Below, piece after piece: positions 50,642 through 59,481 of a stretch of DNA of 64,000 bases. Source of the stretch: Thermogladius sp023256015 (GTDB lineage Archaea; Thermoproteota; Thermoprotei_A; Sulfolobales; Desulfurococcaceae). The stretch lies in NCBI RefSeq assembly GCF_051131135.1, contig NZ_CP151274.1, positions 1,178,001-1,242,000 on the forward strand, written 5' to 3'. The position numbers and the translations under genes were made by a program. The notes under the pieces were generated by a model. That model saw nothing but the letters and a program-made list of their open reading frames with translations, did not search any database and was not told the DNA's origin. Within the stretch, counting starts at the first letter, position 1, and every line of letters starts with the position of its first letter.

Positions 50642-51601
50642 ATGTCGGCTGGAGAGTCGAAGCTGGCGCTCTTCAAGGTTACCGCCTACCTCGACGGGTT
50701 CAGGGGCTTCGTCTACACGGGCAAGCTGTCGAAGACCCTCGTCATCACGGCGGTGCCGGAGCTCGCGCCGCACTTCCAGCCCTCCTCGGGCTCTCCCCCC
50801 AAGCTCGTTCACGTCTCCCCCCTCTACAGGGAGTCCGGCGGCAGGGTCGAGGCCGTCTACACCAGGCTCTCGTGTAAGGGGGGCCGACTGGCCAGGTGCG
50901 ACGACGGGGTCCCGAGGCCCGTCTTCCTCGAGGGCTTGTACACCTTCTACCTGGGCCTCTCGACCAGCCTGTTAGACCCCGGCAGAGTGCTATCGGGGCT
51001 GACGAGCCTGGAGGGGTATTTGGAGTTCATGAAGCAGAAGGTCAGGGTCTCGGTGAGGCAGGTCGAGTACATAGACCCACACTCCCTGGCCTCGAGGCTG
51101 CTGGACGAGGCCGCCTCCAAGGGAGGGCTCAAGGTGGTGTTCTCCAGCCCCACGCAGCTCAGGAACCCGTTCAGGAGGGGGAGGCACAAGTCCTTCCTGC
51201 CGTCGCCCCTCAACGTCTTCTCCACCCCCGCCTACATCTACGTCTACCAGAGGTGGGGGTTCAAGCGGGGCAGGTTCCTCAAGCTCCTCAGGGTCCTGGA
51301 CAGGGTCTTCAACGAGACCTACACCGCTCTCAAGACGGTCAAGCTGACATGGTTCGTCTACGAGAAGCGGCCCGAGCCGGGGCTAATAGGCTACGCGAAG
51401 TACGCGGTGAACGACTACTACTACGAGGAGTACAGCAAGAGGCTGGGGCTGAGGGAGGCCATCGAGGGTGTGCTCGCGGCGGCGGTAGCGCTGGGGACGG
51501 GGACGGGGAGGGCCGCGGGGCTCGGGCACGTCTTCCTCGAGCCAGCGGAGCTGGGCGCGGAGAGGGGCGCGCCCAGGGCGGCCGCGGGCGGGCCCCAGTA
51601 G
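50642..51601 (+). CDS. cas6: CRISPR endoribonuclease Cas6
   Basis: A 319-residue Cas6, the enzyme that cuts CRISPR precursor RNA within each repeat. It has the double-ferredoxin layout and the Gly-rich loop of the family near the C terminus (GTGTGRAAGLGHVFLEP, about 285-301). KLVHVSPLY in the first half and FSTPAYIYVYQRW before the second fold match crenarchaeal Cas6. An 18-residue Ala/Gly-rich tail follows. The ATG sits about 40 bases after a TATA-like AAAAAGCC. It is the only intact recognisable cas processing gene in the window and is the probable processor of both arrays. Confidence 0.88.
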   Translation: MSAGESKLALFKVTAYLDGFRGFVYTGKLSKTLVITAVPELAPHFQPSSGSPPKLVHVSPLYRESGGRVEAVYTRLSCKGGRLARCDDGVPRPVFLEGLYTFYLGLSTSLLDPGRVLSGLTSLEGYLEFMKQKVRVSVRQVEYIDPHSLASRLLDEAASKGGLKVVFSSPTQLRNPFRRGRHKSFLPSPLNVFSTPAYIYVYQRWGFKRGRFLKLLRVLDRVFNETYTALKTVKLTWFVYEKRPEPGLIGYAKYAVNDYYYEEYSKRLGLREAIEGVLAAAVALGTGTGRAAGLGHVFLEPAELGAERGAPRAAAGGPQ

Positions 51602-51665
51602 GGCGCGGGCCGAGCCCGGAAGACTTATCAGCCCCGGGGGAGAAGTCTAGACACGGTACAGTCGG

Positions 51666-52988
51666 ATGAGGCTGGTCTTACAGTACTCGCCCAGGTTGCA
51701 GGTCCTGGCGGGCTCGCTGGGCTACGAGCTCCTCACCGGCGAACGCTTCGAGGAGGTAGTGGTCGTCTCGGAGGCGCAGATAAGCGACGCTGAGCAGCGG
51801 CGGCTGCGGGAGCTCGCGGAGGCGGTGGGGGCGGGCCTCAGAGTCGTGGTCCTGGGCGACGACCTGAGGGCCTGGGCGTCCCTCGAACTGCCGGACGGCG
51901 TGGTCCTCGACATAACCCCCGGCCGGAAGATCTACGCGCTGTTCCTCCTCCAGAAGTGCCTGAAGGCAACAGGCTGCCGGGCCAGGTACCTCCTCGTGAG
52001 GGACGAGGCTAGGTACGGCTACAGGTTCTTCGGCTACATGCCCAGGTGGGCCTTCAAGTTCATAGAGTTCCACCCGGAGCTGCGCGAGGTCTGGGTGGAC
52101 GTAGGCGGGGCCCGCGAGGCCTACAAGCACCTGAGGCCCCCGCAGCCCCTGAGGGTCGTCCCCGAGACGCTGCACGCGCTGGTCAACCTCTACAGCCTGT
52201 CCGGCGAGGAGTACTTCGAGGTCGAGGCGTGCGGGGGCTTCGCGAGGTTCAGGTTCGCGGAGGCGGGGCTGACGCTCGAGAACTACCACGAGGCGGGGAG
52301 GGGGGACGTCGAGGCCTTCAGAGAGGCCGTCTCAAGCCTGCTGGTGCTGGAGAGCCACGGGCGGGTCCGCGAGAGGATAGAGAGTTGCTTCGCGGAGGGG
52401 GGCGTCGTCGTCCCGGACACCAACATACTCGTACACGGGAGGTTCTTCGACGAGCTGAGGAGGAACTACAACCAGGTCGAGGTGGTCGCCCCCGTCTGGG
52501 GCGACATAGTACACCACGTCGTCGGGGAGAAGTTGACGACCAAGAGCAAGATGATGACGCTGGCCCTCAAGAGGGCGGAGGCCCTCAACAAGGTGGTGCC
52601 GTCGGGCGTCCGGGAGGCCAGGGGGGACAAGGCGATACTAGACGCCCTCAAGGAGCTCGCCGACACGAGGAGGAAGGTCTGCTTCCTCACCGCCGACCAG
52701 AGGCTACACCAGCTCGCCAACAACGTCTTGAGGGGGGACTCCATACTCCTCGAGGTGCCCGGGGAGCCCGAGCACGGCTCGCCGGTGTGCGTGGAGGACC
52801 TCTACAACCTCTTCCTCAACCTGGCGTACTGGTGCGGCTCCCTGGCCCTCAGGGTGGGGGGCAGGGTCTACAGGGTGGAGGCCAGGGAGGACTCCTTGAC
52901 CAAGTGGCCCCCGGAGCTCAGGCTGCGCGAGCCGAGCGACCCGGTAGAGGTCTACTTGGTGGACAAGGCCGTCAGGGCCACCCTCTGA
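51666..52988 (+). CDS. CARF-like domain fused to a PIN-domain ribonuclease
   Basis: A 440-residue protein. The N-terminal part (about 1-135) is Rossmann-like, with FEEVVVVSEAQISDAEQ and the loop LDITPGRKIY (81-90). DxTxGxK at this place is the signature of CARF/DUF1887-type domains that bind cyclic oligoadenylate. A middle region (about 160-240) follows. The C-terminal part (about 245-360) is a PIN domain: VVVPDTNILVHG (Asp251), WGDIVHHV (Asp280), GDKAILDAL (Asp321) and FLTADQRL (Asp344). All acidic positions are present, so it should be an active nuclease. Two CARF-PIN predictions are known from surveys, but this architecture is little studied. It lies 65 bases after cas6 and may be co-expressed. 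Confidence 0.75.
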   Translation: MRLVLQYSPRLQVLAGSLGYELLTGERFEEVVVVSEAQISDAEQRRLRELAEAVGAGLRVVVLGDDLRAWASLELPDGVVLDITPGRKIYALFLLQKCLKATGCRARYLLVRDEARYGYRFFGYMPRWAFKFIEFHPELREVWVDVGGAREAYKHLRPPQPLRVVPETLHALVNLYSLSGEEYFEVEACGGFARFRFAEAGLTLENYHEAGRGDVEAFREAVSSLLVLESHGRVRERIESCFAEGGVVVPDTNILVHGRFFDELRRNYNQVEVVAPVWGDIVHHVVGEKLTTKSKMMTLALKRAEALNKVVPSGVREARGDKAILDALKELADTRRKVCFLTADQRLHQLANNVLRGDSILLEVPGEPEHGSPVCVEDLYNLFLNLAYWCGSLALRVGGRVYRVEAREDSLTKWPPELRLREPSDPVEVYLVDKAVRATL

Positions 52989-53428
52989 CCTCGCTACGCG
53001 CCTCGCACTCGGAGGGACGCGCAGCGTTCTATGGGAGTTAGATTAGAGATTCTCACCCCGGTCGGTTTACGCCTTCACAGACGCTGGGTGCGGCGGCTCA
53101 GCCCCCGCCGGCCACTCGCCGAGCGAGTCGGGGGGGTGGGGTCATGTCAGCTCCGCGACCCTCCTCACCGCGGTCGGGCTAGGATGCCGTCATCACCCTT
53201 AGTGCCCTTATTAGCCAACGGGGGTTTAAGGCCGCTTCCGGCACGAGGTACAGGTCTGTCTCGGACCCGGCGCGAGTAAACAAAGGTGGAGCGGCCTACC
53301 TTCTGGGGGAGGCGACGCGGGTCAGGCGGGTAGATGAGCGGAAGAGCGGGCCCGACTTGCTGGAGGCGGTGGTGTGCCGGGTGTGAGGAGATCGGGGGGG
53401 CCCGCGCCCCGATAGGCCGGCTTCCGCT
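52989..53428. other. Gap of 440 bases without a supported gene
   Basis: A 67-codon open frame at 53183-53386 (GFKAASGTRYRSVSDPARV) has no start codon and follows a TAG, and an ATG frame from 53031 gives an Arg/Pro-rich product. Neither resembles a protein I know. I see no tRNA, repeat or clear promoter. This may be a decayed remnant at the edge of the CRISPR region. Confidence 0.4.
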
Positions 53429-54145
53429 CTACTCCCCGACGCCTCTCAGCGCGCGGCCCACCTTCTCGACCTCGTCTGTTATAATGGCGTCGCAGTGGGG
53501 GGCCCACCTCAGGGCCTGCTGGGGGTCGTTCACAGTCCATACGTAGACCTTGAGCCCCGCCCTCCTCGCCTTCTCGAGGTAGTCCAGGGCCTTCCCGCCC
53601 AAGGCCTCGAGCCCCTCCACGGGCGGGTTTATGGTGTGTAGCCCTATCTCCCCGCTCCTCCTCAGCCCCCACTCGGCCTTCTCCAGGCTGTCCACGTTCA
53701 GCCCTATCATTAGCCTGCTCGACAGCTCCCTCGCCCTCACGAGGGCCTCGGGTATGAAGCTTATTAGCACGGTCTCGTCGAGCCTCCCGTGCTCCACGGC
53801 GAGACCGACCACCTCCCCTACGACGTCCACGTCCTTGGCCTCGACGAGCAAGAGCTTGCCGGCGGGGAGGGCCCGGAACACCTCGTCGAGTGTGGGGACC
53901 ACCTGCCCCATCCCGAGGTAAGCCCTCCTGAGCTCGCTAACGCTGCTGCCCTTCACGGGGAATCTCACGCCCGCCACTCTCTCCGTGTCCTCGTCGTGTA
54001 TGACGACGGATCTCCCGTCACCGGCCGCCCAGACGTCGAGCTCCACGCCGTCGGCTCCGTAGTAGAGGGCGGCCATGAACGAGAGCAGCGTGTTCTCCGG
54101 GTACTTCGCGCTGTAGCCCCTGTGGCCTATTAGGAGGGGCCTCAT
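53429..54145 (-). CDS. ugpQ: Glycerophosphodiester phosphodiesterase
   Basis: A 238-residue GDPD-family TIM-barrel enzyme that releases glycerol 1- or 3-phosphate from glycerophosphodiesters. Catalytic and metal motifs are GHRGYSAKYPENT (8-20), GADGVELDVW and VIHDEDTERV. It has no signal peptide, so it acts inside the cell. It is encoded four bases after an MFS transporter on the same strand and close to glycerol kinase, which points to uptake and use of glycerophosphodiesters. Confidence 0.92.
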   Translation of the reverse strand: MRPLLIGHRGYSAKYPENTLLSFMAALYYGADGVELDVWAAGDGRSVVIHDEDTERVAGVRFPVKGSSVSELRRAYLGMGQVVPTLDEVFRALPAGKLLLVEAKDVDVVGEVVGLAVEHGRLDETVLISFIPEALVRARELSSRLMIGLNVDSLEKAEWGLRRSGEIGLHTINPPVEGLEALGGKALDYLEKARRAGLKVYVWTVNDPQQALRWAPHCDAIITDEVEKVGRALRGVGE

Positions 54146-54149
54146 ACCC

Positions 54150-55418
54150 CTACCCCTCCTCCACCCTGCTCTTAGGGTAGAGGCCGAGCATTAACACCCA
54201 CACCGCTAGCGGGACGAGCCAGAGGAGGACCACCGTGGCGATGGAGACCTTCGACGCCAACGGTATACTGTAGCCGAGGGACTCGACGAGGAACGCCTTG
54301 AGGGCCCCGTACAGCGTCGGCCCGACGGCCCAGCCGAGGCTGTTCAGTATGTTGAAGACCGCGAAGACGGTCGCCCTGTACTCCCTCCTGACTACCTCGC
54401 TCAGGACGCTGCTTATGTTCGGGTAGGAGAGCGTGGTGAACATCATGCCCAGCAGAGCGAGTGCTGCCGGGGGCAGTAGGGAGGCTAGACTCTCGTCGCC
54501 GTAGGGGTACGGGTAGAGGACGAAGCTGAGCATGACGGCTATGCCTACGGCGACTCCGAGCAAGCTCACCTTCACCCTCCCGAGCACGTCGCCGGCCCTC
54601 ACCCTCCTGTCGGCGAGGACGCCGCCCGCGACGTGCCCCGCGATTATCGAGATCGAGGCGAGCGTGAGTATGGTTGCGGCGACCGCCCTGCCCACCCCCC
54701 ACGCGTCCTCGAGGAAGTTGACGGCGTACCTTGTGATCGCCCCCCACGGCATCCCCCAGAAGAAGATCAGGACTAGCAGGGCGACCACGGCGGGGGAGGC
54801 TATGGACTTGAGGACGCCCGAGGCCCTGTACTCCGAGACCCCGCCCGCCTCTACCCGGAGCCTCCTGTATGCTCTGGAGAGGGCCGCAACGGCCGCGATG
54901 GTGAGGGCGATGACCAGCGCCCCGAGGAAGGTGTAGCCCAGTCTCCAGGACAGCAGGAGGCCAGTCACGAGGCCGAGCGGGTAGCCGACCACTGTACTCG
55001 CATAGTAGACGGCGTAGCCCAGCCCCCTCTTGGAGACGGGTACGGTGTCGGCTATAGAGCCCATTAGAGCAGGGTAGACCCCCTGCATCCCTACCGCGAA
55101 GAGCGTGAATGCGACTGAGAGGAGGAGGAAGCTCGTCGAGGCGCCGACCATTACGAGGCCGACCCCCATTAACAGGCCCGAGAACAGTATCGTCTTCACC
55201 TTACCGACCTTGTCTGCGACGACCCCCATCGGGACGCTGAGGGCTATCGCTATGATGCTGGGTATGGTGACCAGGTAGAGGCCTGCTATGGCCTCGTACT
55301 CGAACTCCCTGCCGGGTATGACCCCCTCCCTCCACATCGGCTTCACGACAGCGGCGTACATGTAGTTGGCTGTGAAGTAGGCGAGGACCAGGAGGGCTAG
55401 GAAGACGAGGTGTCTCAC
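54150..55418 (-). CDS. Major facilitator superfamily transporter
   Basis: A 422-residue transporter with 12 predicted helices. The MFS motif between helices 2 and 3 reads MGVVADKVGKVKTILFSGLL, and its counterpart between helices 8 and 9 reads GGVLADRRVRAGDVLGRVKV. Position between an alpha/beta hydrolase and a glycerophosphodiesterase suggests a glycerol ester or glycerophosphodiester substrate, which is inference. The GTG start overlaps the hydrolase stop. Confidence 0.85.
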   Translation of the reverse strand: MRHLVFLALLVLAYFTANYMYAAVVKPMWREGVIPGREFEYEAIAGLYLVTIPSIIAIALSVPMGVVADKVGKVKTILFSGLLMGVGLVMVGASTSFLLLSVAFTLFAVGMQGVYPALMGSIADTVPVSKRGLGYAVYYASTVVGYPLGLVTGLLLSWRLGYTFLGALVIALTIAAVAALSRAYRRLRVEAGGVSEYRASGVLKSIASPAVVALLVLIFFWGMPWGAITRYAVNFLEDAWGVGRAVAATILTLASISIIAGHVAGGVLADRRVRAGDVLGRVKVSLLGVAVGIAVMLSFVLYPYPYGDESLASLLPPAALALLGMMFTTLSYPNISSVLSEVVRREYRATVFAVFNILNSLGWAVGPTLYGALKAFLVESLGYSIPLASKVSIATVVLLWLVPLAVWVLMLGLYPKSRVEEG

Positions 55419-56338
55419 CGCCCAGCCACCCCCTGCATGCTCCTCTCGAGGAAGGCTAGGAGCCTCTTCTCGTACTCGGCCCTAAGCGACCTCCACGCCC
55501 CGACGTGCCCGGTGTCGACTACCCAGAACTCCAGCGCCCTGGTGGCCTCGGAAAGCCTCGAGGCTAGGGCGCGGTACTCCTCGGCGCTTATCAGGTCGTC
55601 TCTACTCGGGGCTACTAGGAGGACCGGCGCCCCCACCTTTCTAGCGTACTCGTACATCACGAGCTTGCTCACGGGCACCCCCGCCCTCCTAGAGACCATG
55701 AGGATGATCAGGGGGTAGGACAGCCTGAGCAGCGCCCCCACCGGCCCCCTCACTCGAGAGATCCACCTCCTCCCCGAGGACCTGATGTCGACGTAGGGGC
55801 TGTCCAGGACGACGGCGTCGACGCTCGTTTTCGAGGCGGCGATCAGCGATACGGCGCCGCCCATTGAGAAGCCGTAGAGGGCTACCTTCTTGAACCCCAT
55901 CCCCCTGAGGTAGGAGACCAGGTCTACGACGTCCTCGGACTCCCTGTAGCCCAGCGTGGTTATATCGCCGCCGCTCTCCCCGTGCGCCCTCATGTCGAGG
56001 GCGACGACGGTGTACCCCGCCCTCCCCAGAACCTCGATAGCCGGCTTCATGTAGTCCTCGTCCCACTTGCTGGACGTGTAGCCGTGTATCACCACGACCG
56101 CCTTCTCCCGGCTGCCCTTGACGAGCCAGCCCTTCAAGGTCACCCCGTCCCTTGTGGTGAAGGCGAAGGGCTCGTAGTCTAGCCCGAGGTCCCTCGGAGT
56201 CCAGTTGGACACTCTTCTCGGGGGTCTGAGGAGCCTCCTAGAAGCCGCGGAGGCCACAGCCACCAATGCGAATGCTAGGACCAGGAGGACCCCGGCCAGG
56301 ATTGAAACGAGTAGTACAAGGAATCCCACAGGAGGCAC
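55415..56338 (-). CDS. Membrane-anchored alpha/beta hydrolase
   Basis: A 307-residue protein with an N-terminal membrane segment (about 5-31) and an alpha/beta-hydrolase domain. The nucleophile elbow is GFSMGG (about Ser158); the Asp is probably in APSRDDL and the His in DTGHVGAW. HGYTSSK forms the oxyanion region. It may be an esterase that releases glycerol-containing products for the neighbouring transporter and GDPD, which is inferred from position. GTG lies at leaderless distance from a TTTTTATTG box on the minus strand. Confidence 0.82.
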   Translation of the reverse strand: MPPVGFLVLLVSILAGVLLVLAFALVAVASAASRRLLRPPRRVSNWTPRDLGLDYEPFAFTTRDGVTLKGWLVKGSREKAVVVIHGYTSSKWDEDYMKPAIEVLGRAGYTVVALDMRAHGESGGDITTLGYRESEDVVDLVSYLRGMGFKKVALYGFSMGGAVSLIAASKTSVDAVVLDSPYVDIRSSGRRWISRVRGPVGALLRLSYPLIILMVSRRAGVPVSKLVMYEYARKVGAPVLLVAPSRDDLISAEEYRALASRLSEATRALEFWVVDTGHVGAWRSLRAEYEKRLLAFLERSMQGVAGR

Positions 56339-56341
56339 CGA

Positions 56342-56370
56342 TTATTCTTTTTACCGTAACAATAAAAAGT
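56342..56370. promoter_or_regulatory. Divergent promoter between the hydrolase operon and glycerol kinase
   Basis: A 29-base AT-rich stretch contains TTTTTATTG read on the minus strand (about 26 bases before the hydrolase GTG) and AATAAAAAG on the plus strand (about 30 bases before the glpK TTG at 56396). The two operons could respond to one regulator. Confidence 0.5.
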
Positions 56371-56395
56371 TTTGTGTAGGCGCTGGGTGCCGGCT

Positions 56396-57976
56396 TTGGG
56401 TGGAGAGAGGTACGTGCTGACGATAGACCAGGGGACTACCGAGACCAGGGTCATGCTCTTCGACGAGGAGGGGGCGCCGGTCGAGAGAGCTTGGGCTTAC
56501 AGGGAGCACAGGCAGATCTACCCTAGGCCCGGCTGGGTCGAGCACGACCCCCTCGAAATATGGCTGAACACCAAGGCCTGCATCAGAGAAGTGCTCGAGA
56601 AGACCGGCGTCGACCCGGGCAGTATAGCTGTCATCGGGGTCACTAACCAGAGGGAGACGGTCGTGGTCTGGGAGAAGGAGACCGGTAGACCCGTCTACAA
56701 CGCCATAGTCTGGCAGGACAGGAGGACTGCGAGGGAGGTCGACTACCTTCGCTCCAACTACTTCGAGTTGATCAAGAGGAAAACCGGGCTCGTCCCAGAC
56801 AGCTACTTCTCCAGCACCAAGCTCTGGTGGCTACTAGACAACGTACCCGGCCTTAGGGAGAGGGCCGTGAGGGGGGAGGTGCTCGCGGGGACCGTGGACA
56901 CGTGGCTCATATGGAACCTGACGAGGGGTTCGAGCGACGTTCTAACCCCGGAGAGGGGGGGCGCCCACGTAACAGACTACTCTAACGCCTCGAGGACGAT
57001 GCTGTTCGACATAGCGGGGCTGGAGTGGAGCGCCGACCTGCTCGAGGTACAGGGGAGGATACCCATCGACGTTCTACCCCTCCCGAGGCCTTCTAGTGAC
57101 ATGGCCTTCTACGGGTACACGGGGCCCGAGGTCTCCGGGCTCTTCGGCGGCCGCAGCATACCAGTGGCCGGCGACGCCGGCGACCAGCAGGCAGCGCTCT
57201 TTGGGCAGGCCGGGTTCAGGGAGGGGGACGTCAAGTGCACTTACGGGACGGGGAACTTTTTGCTCATGAACACCGGCGACAGGCCGGTCTACTCGGAGCA
57301 CAACCTGCTAGCAACCGTCTACTACTCGACGGAGCCCGGGAAGGCGAAGTACGCGCTGGAGGGCAGTGTATTCGTGACGGGCGCGGCGATCCAGTGGCTG
57401 AGGGACGGCTTGAAGATAATAGAGGTCTCAGCCGAGGTGAACCCACTCGCCGAGGCCGCCGAGGACACTGGTGGAGTCTACTTCGTGCCGGCCTTCACGG
57501 GGCTCGGAGCGCCCTACTGGGACCCGTACGCCAGGGGCCTGATCATAGGGTTGACGCGCGGTACCGAGAGGAGGCACATCGCGAGGGCCGTGCTCGAGTC
57601 TATAGCCTATTTGACCAGGGACGTTGTGGAGGTCATGGAGGCGGAGACCGGCAAGAGGATTAGCGAGCTCAGGGTCGACGGCGGGGCCTCGAGGAGCGAC
57701 TTCCTCATGCAGTTCCAGGCCGACGTACTGGGTGTGAGGGTGGTCAGGCCCGTCGTGCTCGAGACCACTTCGCTCGGCGTGGCCTACCTGGCCGGCCTCG
57801 CCGCCGGGCTCTGGAGAGGCGTAGACGAGCTGGCCGGGAAGTGGAGGCCGGGGCGGGTCTTCGAGCCGAGGATGGACCCGGACAAGAGGGAGAGACTCTA
57901 CAAGGGCTGGAGGGAGGCAGTCAAGAGGGCCCTGGGTTGGGCTAGAGAGGTCCCCTGGGCCTACGGGTACGAGTAG
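56396..57976 (+). CDS. glpK: Glycerol kinase
   Basis: A 526-residue FGGY kinase that phosphorylates glycerol. The N terminus YVLTIDQGTTETRVMLFDE, the substrate loop TNQRETVVVW, GDAGDQQAALFGQ and DGGASRSDFLMQFQADVLGV are all characteristic of GlpK. Earlier in-frame starts (TTG 56372, GTG 56387) exist, but 56372 would overlap the TATA region; 56387 remains possible. The glycerol-3-phosphate dehydrogenase genes follow 14 bases later. Confidence 0.94.
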   Translation: MGGERYVLTIDQGTTETRVMLFDEEGAPVERAWAYREHRQIYPRPGWVEHDPLEIWLNTKACIREVLEKTGVDPGSIAVIGVTNQRETVVVWEKETGRPVYNAIVWQDRRTAREVDYLRSNYFELIKRKTGLVPDSYFSSTKLWWLLDNVPGLRERAVRGEVLAGTVDTWLIWNLTRGSSDVLTPERGGAHVTDYSNASRTMLFDIAGLEWSADLLEVQGRIPIDVLPLPRPSSDMAFYGYTGPEVSGLFGGRSIPVAGDAGDQQAALFGQAGFREGDVKCTYGTGNFLLMNTGDRPVYSEHNLLATVYYSTEPGKAKYALEGSVFVTGAAIQWLRDGLKIIEVSAEVNPLAEAAEDTGGVYFVPAFTGLGAPYWDPYARGLIIGLTRGTERRHIARAVLESIAYLTRDVVEVMEAETGKRISELRVDGGASRSDFLMQFQADVLGVRVVRPVVLETTSLGVAYLAGLAAGLWRGVDELAGKWRPGRVFEPRMDPDKRERLYKGWREAVKRALGWAREVPWAYGYE

Positions 57977-57990
57977 CGGGGCGAGGGCGG

Positions 57991-59481
57991 GTGGCCAGGC
58001 TAAGAGTCGTTATCGTGGGTGCGGGCGTTGTCGGAGCCTCAATTGCGAGGGTTCTCAGCAGGTTCGAGGACCTGGACGTCGTGGTAGTCGAGAAGGAGCC
58101 CGACGTCGGCTGGGGTGTGAGCAAGACCAACACCTCCATCATGCACCCATGCCACGAGGAGGACCCGGAGAAGTACCCATTGAGGGCCAGGCTCTGCCTC
58201 GAGGGCAACAGGTTGTGGAGGGAGTGGGTCAGGGAGCTCTCCATACCGGCGAGGTGGCCCGGCGAGGTCATCGTCTACCACAACGAGGAAGAAGAGGTGG
58301 AGGTTCGCAAGTACTTGAGGTTAGCCGAGGCCAGCGGTGTCCCGGGGGTTAGGCTGTTGGGGAGGGAGGAGCTGAGGGAGCTGGAGCCGAACGTCAACCC
58401 AGAGGCTGTTGGCGGGCTCTACGCCCCGACAGCCGGGCTGATATCGCCGTTCGAGGCTGTGGTAGCCATAGTCGAGAACGCTGTGGAGAACGGCGTCAGG
58501 CTCCTCACCGAGACCAGGGTGGAGAGGGTGGTGGTGAAGGACGGGAGAGTCGCCGGTGTCGAGACGGAGCGTGGCTTTATAGCAGCCGACATAGTAGTGA
58601 ACGCGGCGGGCCTCTACGCCGACAGGGTCTCCCACACCGCGGGGGTCGAAGAGTGGTTCCGTGTAAGGCCGAGGAGGGGGCAGTACCTCCTCTTCGACGA
58701 GGACTACCCCCTGAAACCCCAGAGGGTCCTCCACACGGTCCCGACCCCGAAGACCAAGGGCGTCTACGCGATAACCACCGTCCACGGGAACCTGATGGTC
58801 GGGCCTACCGCCGAGGACCTACCAGAGGAGGCTAGAGAGGAGGTCTCGACTACCAGGGAGGGCGTAGAGCTGTTGCTGAACGAGGCGTCCAAGATGCTGA
58901 GGGAGAGGCCCGACCCTAAGAGGGTGATAAGGTTCTTCGCCGGCCTCAGGCCGGAGCCGCCGGGTGGTAACTGGCTGATAAAGGCATACGCGGAGCCCTG
59001 GGGGTTCGTCAACGTGGCTGGGATCAGGTCGCCGGGCCTCACAGCGGCCCCCGCTATAGCCAACTACGTCCTCGAACTACTCGCCCGCGAGTACTCCCTA
59101 GACCTGGTCGAGAAGAGGAACTGGAGGCCTGTTAGGCAGGACATCACCAGGGTCAGAGGGCGCAGCCTCCAAGAGTTAGACGAGCTCATAAAGAAGAACC
59201 CGGACTACGGGGAGATCGTCTGCTACTGCAAATTCGTCTCGAAGGCCGAGGTAGCAGAGGCGGTGGAGAGAATGAGGAGGATAGGGGTGAAGACCGTGAC
59301 GCTGGACGGCTTGAAGTTCAGGGTGTACGTGGGGTTCGGCAAATGTCAGGGCTCCTTGTGCAGGGCGAGGGTCGCAAAGATCGTCTCCGAGCTCACTGGC
59401 GTCGAGGTGAAGGACGTGGTAGTCAAGTACAGCAGCCTGGGCGTAGGAGACGTGAAGGCGGCGTGGAGGGGGGAGGTGTGA
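57991..59481 (+). CDS. glpA: FAD-dependent glycerol-3-phosphate dehydrogenase with C-terminal [2Fe-2S] domain (GlpA-like)
   Basis: A 496-residue DAO-family flavoprotein with an N-terminal dinucleotide fold (VVIVGAGVVGASIARVLSR), the GlpA/GlpD body and a C-terminal BFD-type [2Fe-2S] domain with cysteines 411, 413, 452 and 457 (CYCKF and KCQGSLC). It oxidises glycerol 3-phosphate to DHAP and passes electrons to partner subunits. The GTG start follows glpK, and the end overlaps the next flavoprotein gene as GTGA. Confidence 0.9.
   Translation: MARLRVVIVGAGVVGASIARVLSRFEDLDVVVVEKEPDVGWGVSKTNTSIMHPCHEEDPEKYPLRARLCLEGNRLWREWVRELSIPARWPGEVIVYHNEEEEVEVRKYLRLAEASGVPGVRLLGREELRELEPNVNPEAVGGLYAPTAGLISPFEAVVAIVENAVENGVRLLTETRVERVVVKDGRVAGVETERGFIAADIVVNAAGLYADRVSHTAGVEEWFRVRPRRGQYLLFDEDYPLKPQRVLHTVPTPKTKGVYAITTVHGNLMVGPTAEDLPEEAREEVSTTREGVELLLNEASKMLRERPDPKRVIRFFAGLRPEPPGGNWLIKAYAEPWGFVNVAGIRSPGLTAAPAIANYVLELLAREYSLDLVEKRNWRPVRQDITRVRGRSLQELDELIKKNPDYGEIVCYCKFVSKAEVAEAVERMRRIGVKTVTLDGLKFRVYVGFGKCQGSLCRARVAKIVSELTGVEVKDVVVKYSSLGVGDVKAAWRGEV

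Noticed and set aside
53183..53386. A 67-codon frame with a plausible amino acid composition
   Set aside because: It has no start codon, and 67 codons without a stop are not unusual at this GC content. No motif was recognised.
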